A stretch of 57,697 bases of DNA, from assembly GCA_002410325.1 (NCBI GenBank), contig DHRK01000002.1, positions 1 through 57,697 of the forward strand, written 5' to 3'. The notes under the pieces were generated by a model. That model saw only the letters and a list, made by a program, of their open reading frames with translations. It ran no database searches and was not told the origin of the DNA. The stretch's first letter is position 1. Each line of letters starts with the position of its first letter. This DNA comes from Syntrophomonas sp. UBA5314 (lineage in GTDB: Bacteria; Bacillota; Syntrophomonadia; Syntrophomonadales; Syntrophomonadaceae). Shown piece by piece: positions 1 through 8,445 of this stretch. Position numbers and translations under genes: made by a program.

Positions 1-1
1 A

Positions 2-523
2 GTTGAAATTTGCGGCGAAAAAGCCAGCTTTGCCAGCAAGAAGTACATAGCTTATATGCCCGATACCAACCACCTGTTTAGATGGATGCGGGTTCGTGAC
101 GCGATCCACTACTATAGTGAAATGTTTCCCGACTTTGACGCCAACCGCGCGAAAGAACTCTGTGCATTTCTTGGAATCGACGAATCGGAAGAGGTAAAGA
201 AATTGTCCAAGGGAACCACCGAGCGGGTTCTGATAATGCTGACTTTTTCGCGCCAGGCCTGTTTATATTTGCTGGATGAACCGATTGGGGGCATTGATCC
301 TTGGGCTAGAGATAGGATTATAAAGACTATTTTGGCCGGATTGAATGAGGAAAGCGCCATCATCATTTCCACCCATCAGGTTAAGGATGTGGAAACCTTG
401 CTAGATGAAGTATTGTTTTTAAACCAGGGTGAATTGGTCTTTTCGGACAACGCTGAAAACATCCGGGAGGTTCGCGGTCAATCCATAGAAGAATGTTATC
501 TGGAGGTTTTTGCCCATGTTTAA
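2..523 (+). CDS. ABC transporter ATP-binding protein, 5' end cut by window edge
   Basis: Energising subunit of an ABC transporter, probably an exporter. The frame is open from base 2, and in-frame codons before the first ATG (base 56) continue a normal ABC fold, so the gene starts outside the window and its Walker A loop is missing here. What remains shows the signature loop (LSKGTTERV, one residue off LSGGQ), Walker B (YLLDEP), the D-loop (GGIDPWARD) and the H-loop His in STHQ. The following permease gene overlaps it by 14 bases, which suggests translational coupling. The short, diverged signature resembles YtrB/BcrA-type exporters that pair with six-helix ABC-2 permeases. Substrate unknown. 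Confidence 0.85.
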   Translation, partial: VEICGEKASFASKKYIAYMPDTNHLFRWMRVRDAIHYYSEMFPDFDANRAKELCAFLGIDESEEVKKLSKGTTERVLIMLTFSRQACLYLLDEPIGGIDPWARDRIIKTILAGLNEESAIIISTHQVKDVETLLDEVLFLNQGELVFSDNAENIREVRGQSIEECYLEVFAHV

Positions 524-1261
524 ACTGCTAAAATGGGATATTTTAAATTACGTTAAGAAATATTATGAGCTTTATATTGTTTGGGCGGTAGTTTTTGTTA
601 TAAAAGCGGTGGTACCCGACGACATACTATACTTGTCGCCGGTTGTAAATGGGATAGCAGCGATTGTGAGCATGTTCTTTTTTATCTATTCTATAGTTTT
701 CCCGGCAGTTGAGACTGTTAACTGGTTGCGGAAGGATTCGTATCAGCTAGAGCTCTCCTTGCCTTTAGAACCGTGGAAAATGCTTTTGAGTAAACTTATT
801 GTTTCCATCAGCATAGTTGTTACAGGAACGTTTCTTACACTACTATTGTGGTCGTTAATGTTTGAACCTAACATGTCTAATATCGTATTATCCAAGGTCT
901 GTTTCAACTTCCTCGCTTATGTCATTCTTATCTCAGTGCTTCTCATCATCGCTATGTTCTCCTATATTTCAGTAAAAAGTTTTAGTTTCACCAGGAACAG
1001 GCCGGATATAACATCCGTTTTAAACTTTTTTTAATATGCCTGCTGTTAATGGCCTTTGTATATGTGTTTTTTATTGCAATCGGCGCCTGGTATGTAGATC
1101 TCGTTCAGGTTGGCGATAATAAAGGCGGATTTAATATTTCCGCAAACCAAAGCATGAATGGGCTGATAAACGCATTTGGGATAATATACCCGATCGCTAT
1201 TATCACGGCCGGGTTCTGGGGGAGCTGCCGTTTGTTTAAACACAGGTTCGAAAGGTATTAA
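510..1261 (+). pseudogene. ABC-2 type permease split by a frameshift in a T7 tract
   Basis: Membrane partner of the preceding ATPase. The first frame (510-1034) encodes 174 residues with several hydrophobic segments and stops just after a run of seven T at 1026-1032. The frame one base back continues through ICLLLMAFVYVFFIAIGAWY, a clear transmembrane helix, to a stop at 1261 and ends in a basic cytoplasmic tail (FKHRFERY). One extra T in the tract would join the two into about 250 residues, the normal size for this family. It could be a real inactivating deletion, a sequencing error in a homopolymer, or productive slippage on the U7 run. The second part has no convincing ribosome site of its own. 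Confidence 0.7.
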
Positions 1262-1362
1262 AACAGCATGGCCTTAGTGCCTGAATCTCAAGGTTTCGTA
1301 TCACACGTCATGGGGGCGGCCCCGTACTTCGTGATATAGTGCTCACTCAGTCGCGTTGTACT

Positions 1363-1404
1363 TTTCCTAAAATGAGTCGAAGAACCGTCCCCTAACTCAT
1401 CCCC
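1363..1404 (-). repeat. Single REP-like unit (half of the REPIN found at 3.9 kb)
   Basis: This stretch matches the right half of the palindromic element at 3930-3971 almost base for base: TTTCCTAAAATGAGTCGAAG, then AACCGTCCCC and a trailing ACTCATCCCCT. No inverted partner is seen nearby, so it is one unit rather than a full palindrome. It sits in the 258-base gap between the convergent permease and peptidase genes; the rest of that gap shows nothing else except the hairpin at 1419. Confidence 0.75.
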
Positions 1405-1418
1405 TGTCCAACAATGAT

Positions 1419-1462
1419 AAAGGCTTAAAACCAGGGATTCAACCCGGTTTTAAGCCTTTTGC
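1419..1462. terminator. Intrinsic terminator-like hairpin between convergent genes
   Basis: Perfect 14-bp stem (AAAGGCTTAAAACC with GGTTTTAAGCCTTT) around a 13-base loop, followed by a short T run on the plus side and a T-rich stretch on the minus side. It lies 60 bases past the stop of the minus-strand peptidase and can serve as its terminator, and possibly as one for the plus-strand exporter genes. Confidence 0.7.
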
Positions 1463-1519
1463 TCCTCCAACTGCTATTCTGCTTTTGATAGAGAACCGTA
1501 TTGCAACGGCTACTGATTT

Positions 1520-3688
1520 TTAGGGTGTCAGCCCCTCACGTTTGAGCAATGCGTCATTAGAAGGCTCCCGGCCCACAAAGGATTTAAAGAGTTCCAGCGG
1601 GGGAATAGCGCCTCCGCGGGAAAGCACCTTCTGGCGGAATTCTTCGCCGGTTTGGCGGTTCATTATGCCTTTTTGCTTGAAGACCGTATAAATATCGGCT
1701 TCCAATGCCGCCGCCCATTTATAACCATAGTATCCGGCGGCATAACCGCCGTCAAAAATGTGGCTGAATGAAGGGCTGGTCGCGGTTCCGGGGATCGGAG
1801 GCAACAGCCTGATATCCTTCAGAACCTGGTTTTCAAAATCATCGGCACTGGTATTTAACGGTTGAGAAATGCTGTGCCAGGCCATATCCAGGACAGAATA
1901 CTGGAGTTGGCCCAAAAAGCCGGACGCATTGCGAAGAGTGCGGCTTTTCTGGATCTTATTGATCATATCCTCCGGCAAAGCCTCTCCGCTCCGGTAATGC
2001 CTGGCGCAGAGTTTTAAAAACTCCTTTTCATAGGCCCAATTCTCCATAAGCGTCGAGGGGACCTCGATGAAATCCCAACGCACGCTTTCGGCGTTGCAGC
2101 TGCGATAGTTGACATCGGAAAGCAGGGAATGCAATCCATGGCCAAACTCATGCAAAAAGCAGGTAACATCGTAAAAGGTCAGCAAAGCTGGAGCATCATC
2201 GGTTGCCGAGGGAAAATTAAACACCAGGTTGACCTGGGGCCGTATGTTTTCCCCATCGCGCTTTTCCTGGGTTCTGAAGCTTGTCGCCCAACAGCCGTCG
2301 CTTTTTCCTGCGCGGCAGAAGTAGTCCAGGTAAATTACGCCCAGGTACTGCTGCTTATCGTCAAACACCTCATAAGCCTGGACATCTTTCTGGTACACCG
2401 GGATATCCTTATTGGGAACAAAGCTCAAGCCGTAGAGCTGGTGGGCCAAATCAAATACTGCGGTTTTTACCTGCTCCAGGGGAAAATAGGGACGCAGGGC
2501 CTGCTCGTCAAACGCATACCGGTCCTGGATCAATTTATAGTCGTAGTAAGCCAGATCATAGGGCTGCAGTTCTCCGGAAAATCCTTGGTCATTAGCATAT
2601 TGCTGCAATTCGGTCAGTTCAGTTCGGGCGGCCGGCAGAGACGCCGCCAAAAGGTCGTTTAAGAAATTGGTAACTGTGACGCTGTTTTTAGCCATACGCT
2701 CTTCCAGAACATAATTGGCAAAGTTGTCATATCCCATTATATTAGCCCGTTCCAGGCGCAGCCCGGCGATTTTCTCGATTATCTCCCGGTTATCCCTTTC
2801 AGGACTCATCCCCATTGATCTGTACATCTTCTGCATTTCCCGGCGCTTATCGCGATTGCCGGCAAAAGTCATAAAATCAGAGTAAGTGGGGTAATCGAGA
2901 GTGAAGCACCAGCCTTTCAGGCCCCTATCCTGCGCCGCCTGAAGCGCGGCCTCAACTAAATAATCGGGTAACCCGCTCAATTCCTCTTGCTGCTTGATAA
3001 GCAGGTAAAGATCATTGCCGTCAGCTAAAAGATTTTTCGAGAAATTACTGGACAGGGTGGCCAGAGAACTGTCTATTTGCCTTATTCTGGCCTGCTTAGG
3101 CGGGTCAAGATTAACTCCGCTGCGCAGAAAGCTTTTGTAGGTGTTTTCAAGCAGATTCTGCTGTTCTTCAGTCAGCAGAGAGCGATCGGCCTGTTTATAG
3201 ACATAATCAATTTTAGTAAAAAGCGGCTGGTTAAAGTAAATATCATTGCTATGAGAAGCCAGCAGCACTGAAGCATCAGCGGCTACTTTCTGTAAAGCCG
3301 GATTAGTTTCAGCGGCGTTTAGCGCGAATAAAACACTGGTAATCCGGTTGACCAGCTCACCGCTTCTTTCCAGGGCCTCAATCGTGTTGGCAAAGGTCGG
3401 CTCAGCATCATTATTGATGATCGCATCCAGTTCGTCCTTCTCCAACGATAAGGCGTATTGCAGGGCCGGCATAAAATGCTCCACTTTGATCTGGTCAAAG
3501 GGCGGGGTCTGCCCGGGAGTATTATAGCTTTGCAGCAAGGGATTGCTGCTGACCGGGGTTTCAGAAGAACTTGAAGGTGTTGAGTCCTGGCTGGCCATCG
3601 CCGTATTGGGTATCATGCACAATGTAAAAAAAGCGATGATGATAAAGGCCAGCCGTCGGTTCACTGCTTTGTTTAGAATTCTTGTCAT
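1520..3688 (-). CDS. Secreted M3-family oligopeptidase (Dcp/thimet type)
   Basis: Zinc metallopeptidase that cleaves short peptides. It opens with a signal peptide (basic MTRILNKAVNRR, hydrophobic stretch, then a likely AMA-S cleavage near residue 32), which is uncommon in this mostly cytoplasmic family. The zinc motif HEFGH is at residues 513-517, followed by GLHSLLS, and the distal Glu region (ESVRWDFIEVPS) matches the Dcp/thimet group. The length of 722 residues is normal for M3A once the signal is removed. The start follows a GGGGGG-rich ribosome site. It is monocistronic, facing the exporter genes, with a terminator-like hairpin downstream. Likely role is scavenging peptides at the cell surface; export is inferred from the N-terminus only. 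Confidence 0.9.
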   Translation of the reverse strand: MTRILNKAVNRRLAFIIIAFFTLCMIPNTAMASQDSTPSSSSETPVSSNPLLQSYNTPGQTPPFDQIKVEHFMPALQYALSLEKDELDAIINNDAEPTFANTIEALERSGELVNRITSVLFALNAAETNPALQKVAADASVLLASHSNDIYFNQPLFTKIDYVYKQADRSLLTEEQQNLLENTYKSFLRSGVNLDPPKQARIRQIDSSLATLSSNFSKNLLADGNDLYLLIKQQEELSGLPDYLVEAALQAAQDRGLKGWCFTLDYPTYSDFMTFAGNRDKRREMQKMYRSMGMSPERDNREIIEKIAGLRLERANIMGYDNFANYVLEERMAKNSVTVTNFLNDLLAASLPAARTELTELQQYANDQGFSGELQPYDLAYYDYKLIQDRYAFDEQALRPYFPLEQVKTAVFDLAHQLYGLSFVPNKDIPVYQKDVQAYEVFDDKQQYLGVIYLDYFCRAGKSDGCWATSFRTQEKRDGENIRPQVNLVFNFPSATDDAPALLTFYDVTCFLHEFGHGLHSLLSDVNYRSCNAESVRWDFIEVPSTLMENWAYEKEFLKLCARHYRSGEALPEDMINKIQKSRTLRNASGFLGQLQYSVLDMAWHSISQPLNTSADDFENQVLKDIRLLPPIPGTATSPSFSHIFDGGYAAGYYGYKWAAALEADIYTVFKQKGIMNRQTGEEFRQKVLSRGGAIPPLELFKSFVGREPSNDALLKREGLTP

Positions 3689-3878
3689 GCTGTCATCCCC
3701 CCAACTTTCATATAAACATTTTCGCTATTTCGAGCCAAATTCTTCACAGTTTTTGGCCGCAGCCGGCTCCGCCCGGGGTTTCAACCCTTGGGATACCGCC
3801 CTTTGGCAACAGTTCGTACAATTTTCCGGGCCGGATTTGGCCTGCTGCGCACGCCGAACCAAGTGCGGGACAATGAGT

Positions 3879-3971
3879 GAGGGGACGGTTCTTCGACTCA
3901 TTTTCGCAAGAATGGCTCTCTTTGCGCCTTTCCTAAAATGAGTCGAAGAACCGTCCCCTCAGTCATCCCCT
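3879..3971. repeat. REPIN-like palindromic element, copy B
   Basis: Two perfect 26-base inverted arms (3879-3904 and 3935-3960; core GGGGACGGTTCTTCGACTCA) flank a 30-base spacer. A further CATCCCCT lies just outside the right arm and is shared with the unit at 1363. The same core recurs at 30332 with one base changed (TTCAACTC for TTCGACTC). The layout of two inverted REP units around a short spacer fits non-autonomous elements mobilised in trans by a RAYT transposase; no such gene is in the window. The right edge abuts and apparently supplies the stop codon of the truncated PAS gene. The rest of the gap from 3689 shows no gene. Confidence 0.85.
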
Positions 3972-4416
3972 AAGCTCTCACGTTCAGATGCTTGATTTTC
4001 ATGGCTAAAGCTGCGTCGCGCAGCTCCTGCAATTCGGTAATATCGCTGAAAACAACGTTTATCCCTATAGCTCTGCTTTCCTTTTCGTGATTGATCTTTA
4101 AAAAGGACGTTGTGACAAAAAGGTATTTGCTTGTTTTCCCGGTGTAGTAATGGCATAATTTGTGATGACTCATGGAAGATTTATAAATCGCATCCAGAAT
4201 GACCTGGTTGAAATCATCATTTTGGGGATATTGAAAAAAGACTTCGGAAAACTTTTTGTTCAAAATATCATCTTTTTTTATCTCCAGGATGTTGACCGCC
4301 GACGGATTAATGGTGCTTATGGTTCCTGTTTTATCAATGGTAAAAACACCATCATGCATGCTCTCGACAATGTGTTCGTAGATTAAAGCACTGTCCAAAA
4401 TTCGTTCATAAAGCAT
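3970..4416 (-). pseudogene. Truncated PAS-domain gene, paralog of the PAS-GGDEF gene at 4.9 kb
   Basis: About 148 residues of a single PAS domain (MHDGVFTIDKTGTISTINPS ... YYTGK ... FLFVTTSFLK-like ... FSDITELQELRDAALA). It aligns nearly residue for residue with the N-terminal half of the divergent gene starting at 4865, including the linker. Similarity stops at KIKHLNVRA, exactly where the paralog runs on into GGDEF. The stop TAG is formed at the junction with the REPIN-like element, so the output domain seems lost. The start at 4416 is chosen because AAGGAG lies 8-9 bases before that ATG; the upstream GTG (4428) is too close to it. It may still make a soluble sensor-only protein that competes with its paralog. 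Confidence 0.75.
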
Positions 4417-4757
4417 TCCCGCTACCACTCCTTAGCTTGCATCAATTGATCATTAAAATCCCAACCCCATTTTTATTTCTCACTCACGCATTAGCACTAT
4501 AGGCGGCATCGTTGAATCCGCCACGCCTCTTCCCACACATCCAATACTAAGGCAACTTTTTATTTTGAAGGGCTGACTTTGGCTCTTTTTCCCGCAGCCG
4601 GTGAAAACCAGCATGATAGACATAAGCGCTACCAGCCAGGAGTCATTTTAAGTCTATTTTCGTCTCCTTCAGAACTTCAAACAATACGGCAATTTTTAAA
4701 GCACAAATTTTATGTATAATTTAACTATCGTGAATAAAGCGGAAAAATGAAGTACTT

Positions 4758-4818
4758 GCACCGCAGGGTTTGTCCAGGGTTAAAACTTCCGGCCCCAATA
4801 ACGGACCGGTGCTTTTTT
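4758..4818 (+). promoter_or_regulatory. Structured leader with terminator-like 3' end upstream of PAS-GGDEF gene
   Basis: The 449-base gap between the divergent PAS genes holds GCACCG (4758-4763), which pairs with CGGTGC (4807-4812), followed directly by six T. Inside, TCCG pairs with CGGA, and GTCC could pair with an overlapping GGAC, so alternative folds exist. The T run ends 46 bases before the preferred GTG start. This has the look of an attenuator. Words such as CGCAGGG and AACTTCCGGCC recall parts of the c-di-GMP-I riboswitch, but the canonical arrangement is not there, so I do not name a ligand. Nothing else is recognised in the gap. Confidence 0.4.
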
Positions 4819-4864
4819 GCAAATAGGTGTAATTATCAATTAATAATTGAAAGTGGTGGCTTTT

Positions 4865-5815
4865 GTGCTTATTCAAAGGATTCTTCATAGCTCCCTGGTT
4901 TTCCAGCATGTAGTTGAGAACATGCATGACGGTGTCTTGACCATTGATTATTCAGGGATCATCACTATGGTTAACCCAGCCGCCTTAAGCATTCTGGAAA
5001 TAGAAAAAAATCAGGTTTTAGAAAAGAATTTTTCCAATATCTTTTTCAATTATCCGGAAAACGATGACTTCAACCAGGTCATTCTGGATGCGGTTTATGA
5101 TGCCTCGTTGAGCCATCACAAAATTTGCGGCTATTATACCGGCAAGCATTTTAAGTCTCTATTTGTGACGACTTCGTTCCTCAAGGTACAAATTGACAAT
5201 GAGCTTCAATCCATAGGGATTACGGTGCTCTTCAGCGACGTCTCGGAACTCCAGGAACTGCGGGATGCAGCCGTGGCATTTGATAAAATCAGAGCACTTA
5301 ACCTGCAATTGGAGCGGCTGTCCTACTTGGATGATCTGACCAACCTGCCCAATCGCCGGTTTTTTAATGATGCCTGCCGGCGGGAATGGCACCGGTCGAT
5401 ACGGGAGCAGCGGCATATGGCGCTTATCATGATCGATATAGATTATTTCAAAGAATTGAATGACAGCCAGGGCCACCAGTATGGCGATGCCTGCCTGATC
5501 GAAGTAGCCCATACATTGAATGAGGCGCTAAAACGGCCTTACGATCTGGTCACCAGGTACGGGGGAGACGAATTTCTAGCGATTGTACCCAATGCCGACC
5601 TGACAGGCGTCCGTGTAATTGCTGAAACCATGCGGCAGAGCATATTGAACTTGAATATAGCAAACACCTGCTCCCCGTTTGGAATATTAACCGTCAGTAT
5701 CGGAGTTGCCTCCAGCAAGCCCTCCCAGGAGTCCTGCCCGGAAGAATTGTGCAGAACGGCTGACGAAGCCCTGTACCGGGCCAAAGAAAAAGGCCGCAAC
5801 CAGATATCGGAATGA
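4865..5815 (+). CDS. PAS-GGDEF diguanylate cyclase
   Basis: Makes c-di-GMP from two GTP. N-terminal PAS domain (about residues 10-120) joins through a short helix (ELQELRDAAVAFDKIRALNL) to a GGDEF domain. The active-site loop is intact (RYGGDEFLAI), and RPYD five residues before it is a canonical inhibitory I-site (RxxD), so product inhibition is expected. There are no membrane segments, so it is cytoplasmic. A TTG at 4847 extends the frame, but comparison with the paralog at 4416 places the start at the GTG at 4865 (VLIQRILHSS matching MLYERILDSA), with GTGGTGG as a weak ribosome site. It is preceded by a structured leader with a terminator-like end. The PAS ligand is unknown. Confidence 0.9.
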   Translation: MLIQRILHSSLVFQHVVENMHDGVLTIDYSGIITMVNPAALSILEIEKNQVLEKNFSNIFFNYPENDDFNQVILDAVYDASLSHHKICGYYTGKHFKSLFVTTSFLKVQIDNELQSIGITVLFSDVSELQELRDAAVAFDKIRALNLQLERLSYLDDLTNLPNRRFFNDACRREWHRSIREQRHMALIMIDIDYFKELNDSQGHQYGDACLIEVAHTLNEALKRPYDLVTRYGGDEFLAIVPNADLTGVRVIAETMRQSILNLNIANTCSPFGILTVSIGVASSKPSQESCPEELCRTADEALYRAKEKGRNQISE

Positions 5816-6060
5816 ACAGCTTTTTAAACGGTCGCCCTCCCCGGTCACCTTCCTTGATTTTTAGCCGTACGAGAATTGCCTCACCTATCGTATAGTAAGC
5901 TCCAAAACTCTTTTATTAAAGGCAATTTTGTCTGTTTTTTTAAGTAAAAGGGATATCAATGCTGTTTGTGGAAGATTATCGGTATCATTATTTATCAATG
6001 CGATGCTTGACAACGAACCGGTACATTGGCCTTAATACCATTTAAGAAAGGATAATGCAA

Positions 6061-8415
6061 ATGCTTGATGTGTCTATCTCCATACAGGAAGGTATACCCA
6101 GGATTGACTTGGCGGGAAGGTTTGATGGGTTGGGGGCCCAGCTCTTTGAACAGGAAGTTGAAAGCCGCATTGAAAACGAGACTCAATGGCTAATTGATTT
6201 CAGCAATGTCATTTACCTTTCCAGTGCCGGTATTCGTTCCCTGATGAAATACGGAAAAAAGCTGGCCAAAACCAAAGGCAGTCTCATCCTGGTCGGTTTG
6301 GGCCGTGAAGTTAAATCCGTGTTGGAAACCACCGGAGTTTTACAGCTATTCGGACAAGCTGACGATGTTGCTCAGGCCCTGGCCTTGATTAAAAAAAAGT
6401 CGTTTTCGTTAAATGATGCCCAGAGTTTTACCGCCCTGGGAAGAGAATGCACCTGGCAGATACTATCGCAAAAGGAATGCTGCCTTGACATTTGGAATCC
6501 ACTTAAAAGTCCTTCTTTACAGGGTTTGCAAGATACTGATCTGATAGCTGCCAGCCTGGAAGATTTGAATGTCGCTTTCGGCATTGGGGGGCTTGGCTTC
6601 GATCGTCGGGACGCCTTTGAAGGGCTGGGATCATTTGTCGCCCTGGATAGAATAGTCGGGGTGCTGCCGGCCGATGCCTATAATCAACCTGATTTTATGG
6701 TGGTAAAAGCCCCCCGGGAGTCTACCATGTATATTGCCGCCGCCGCCGGCTTTACCGGGCCGCCCTGGGGGAGACTGGATTTGCCGCAAGGTGCGCCGGT
6801 TCATCTTCGTGATATCCGGCAGCTGATAATCGGTAAACTGCAGGAGGCGCACGGCCGTACGAACTTAGCGGTGGGTATGATCATCATCGGCCGGCTTGAT
6901 TCCGAAAGCGGCAGTTATTATCACAATGGTTCCGACCTCTTAGACAACCGGACGCTCAACCGGGAGCTTAACGGGGAACGGGCCGTGCTGCTGATCGGGT
7001 TGGCCGCCGGTCAGGGGTGGCAGGCCGATCAGCACCTGACCCTGCTTACCGCCCAGAGCGGCAAAGGGCCCGGTGAAGAGTTCTTCCTGGGAAATGCGCT
7101 TTTGTTTGCCGAGCAGCTGGACTGGGAAAAGCTCAAAGCACCCGAGGAAGCCCTGGAGTATTGGTCCAACCTGGAATTGATGCAGGATGTATTCATGGCT
7201 GATGAAGACACCACTCTCAGCGAAGGCCGGGTCTGGTTCTTTGTGCCCGGACCCATCCGTTCCGGAGAAGAAAAGCAGCTGCAATTGGAGATTCACGGGG
7301 AGATTCCTTTTCCGGAAGAATGGCAGATTATCACCCGGCGCCTTTATGCCGATGCCCGGCGGGTGGTCTTGGAGCCCTTGCACGGGGGATTTTCACCCGG
7401 CAAACCGTTCCGGGTGACCTCCTTTGACAAGGCCGGCCGGCGCATGCTGCCCACGGTAATAAAGATTGGTCCGACCTCCCTTATAGAAAAAGAGATTCAG
7501 AACCATCAAAAGTACGTACACGGTTATATTTTAAACAACTCCACCACTATTATGGGGCAGACCACCTGCGGGGCTTCCACCGGCATGCGCTACAACTTTG
7601 TGGGCATCAGTGGCCCGGGCAGCAATCTCACCTGGCTGACCCATCGCTTCCGGGAGCAACCCGTAGAAAAACTGCTTCCGCTTTTCGATGAAATCTTTAC
7701 CCACATCTTAAAACCCTGGTACGGCCAACCCCGCTGGGAAGTGATCAAGCCCTATCAGGAGCACAATCCCCTGAATCTGTTTCCCATGATCTGTGCAGCG
7801 GCGGAAAGTGAATTGGGCATATCGGTAGAGCAGGAGACTATCGGCTGTCCGGAACTGGGAATTACCCTTCCCAACCCCTATCGTTTTTTAAAATTTGAAT
7901 ACCCCGCCCGGCAATCTTTTTCCCAGCTCTGGTACACCGGCATCAACCACGGCGATTTGAACATGCAAAACATCCTGCTGGATGATCGTGACAATGTCTA
8001 TATTATTGATTTTTCGGAGACCAAGCCCCGAAATATCGTCTCCGATTTCGCCCGTCTGGAGCCGATCTTCAAATTTGAAATGACCCGCTTGGAAAGCGAC
8101 GAGGACCTGGTCTCTTTCCTGGAGTTGGAGCAGGCTCTGACCCGGATCAATTCTCTTGATGAAGTACCGCCTTTTGAATACCGGGGGAACGATCCCGAAG
8201 TCTACAAAGTCTACCAGATGATCTGCCGGATCAGGAAGTACGCCAAAACCGCAGTCATCTTTGAAACCGATCCCATTCCCTATCTTGTAGCCATGCTGGA
8301 ATGGGTTTTGCCCATCGTCGTCTTTGTAAATGTTACCCCCTGGGCCAAAAAAGCGGCTGTCTACAGCGCTGCCATGATCGTCGAGCAGATTTTGCGATTG
8401 GAGTCCCGGGATTAA
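6061..8415 (+). CDS. STAS domain - unknown region - kinase-like (APH fold) fusion
   Basis: About 784 residues. Residues 1-105 are a STAS domain of anti-sigma-antagonist type with the phosphorylatable Ser motif (VIYLSSAGIRSL). Residues about 110-420 are not recognised. From about 430 a protein-kinase/aminoglycoside-phosphotransferase-like domain follows: glycine-rich LHGGFSPGKPF, ATP-site Lys in PTVIKIGP (about 470), an EKEIQNH helix, catalytic loop HGDLNMQNIL (about 632-641) and metal-binding Asp in IIDFSET (about 652). All key residues are present, so phosphotransfer is plausible; it resembles the predicted ternary-complex phosphotransferases. The start at 6061 fits AAAGGA eight bases upstream; the ATG at 6055 is too close. 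A TTGACA lies at 6007 with a poor -10. Thirty bases separate it from the next gene, a permease fusion. Substrate unknown. Confidence 0.75.
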   Translation: MLDVSISIQEGIPRIDLAGRFDGLGAQLFEQEVESRIENETQWLIDFSNVIYLSSAGIRSLMKYGKKLAKTKGSLILVGLGREVKSVLETTGVLQLFGQADDVAQALALIKKKSFSLNDAQSFTALGRECTWQILSQKECCLDIWNPLKSPSLQGLQDTDLIAASLEDLNVAFGIGGLGFDRRDAFEGLGSFVALDRIVGVLPADAYNQPDFMVVKAPRESTMYIAAAAGFTGPPWGRLDLPQGAPVHLRDIRQLIIGKLQEAHGRTNLAVGMIIIGRLDSESGSYYHNGSDLLDNRTLNRELNGERAVLLIGLAAGQGWQADQHLTLLTAQSGKGPGEEFFLGNALLFAEQLDWEKLKAPEEALEYWSNLELMQDVFMADEDTTLSEGRVWFFVPGPIRSGEEKQLQLEIHGEIPFPEEWQIITRRLYADARRVVLEPLHGGFSPGKPFRVTSFDKAGRRMLPTVIKIGPTSLIEKEIQNHQKYVHGYILNNSTTIMGQTTCGASTGMRYNFVGISGPGSNLTWLTHRFREQPVEKLLPLFDEIFTHILKPWYGQPRWEVIKPYQEHNPLNLFPMICAAAESELGISVEQETIGCPELGITLPNPYRFLKFEYPARQSFSQLWYTGINHGDLNMQNILLDDRDNVYIIDFSETKPRNIVSDFARLEPIFKFEMTRLESDEDLVSFLELEQALTRINSLDEVPPFEYRGNDPEVYKVYQMICRIRKYAKTAVIFETDPIPYLVAMLEWVLPIVVFVNVTPWAKKAAVYSAAMIVEQILRLESRD

Positions 8416-8445
8416 CAGAGTACTAACTTCAAGGAGGAAGCACTT

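Noticed and set aside
2129..2662. Long plus-strand open frame opposite the peptidase gene
   Set aside because: It is a shadow of the M3 peptidase gene; no family features and no ribosome site.
4751..4818. c-di-GMP-I (GEMM) riboswitch before the PAS-GGDEF gene
   Set aside because: Only short words match; the two-helix layout with the tetraloop and receptor cannot be drawn, so only a generic leader is reported.
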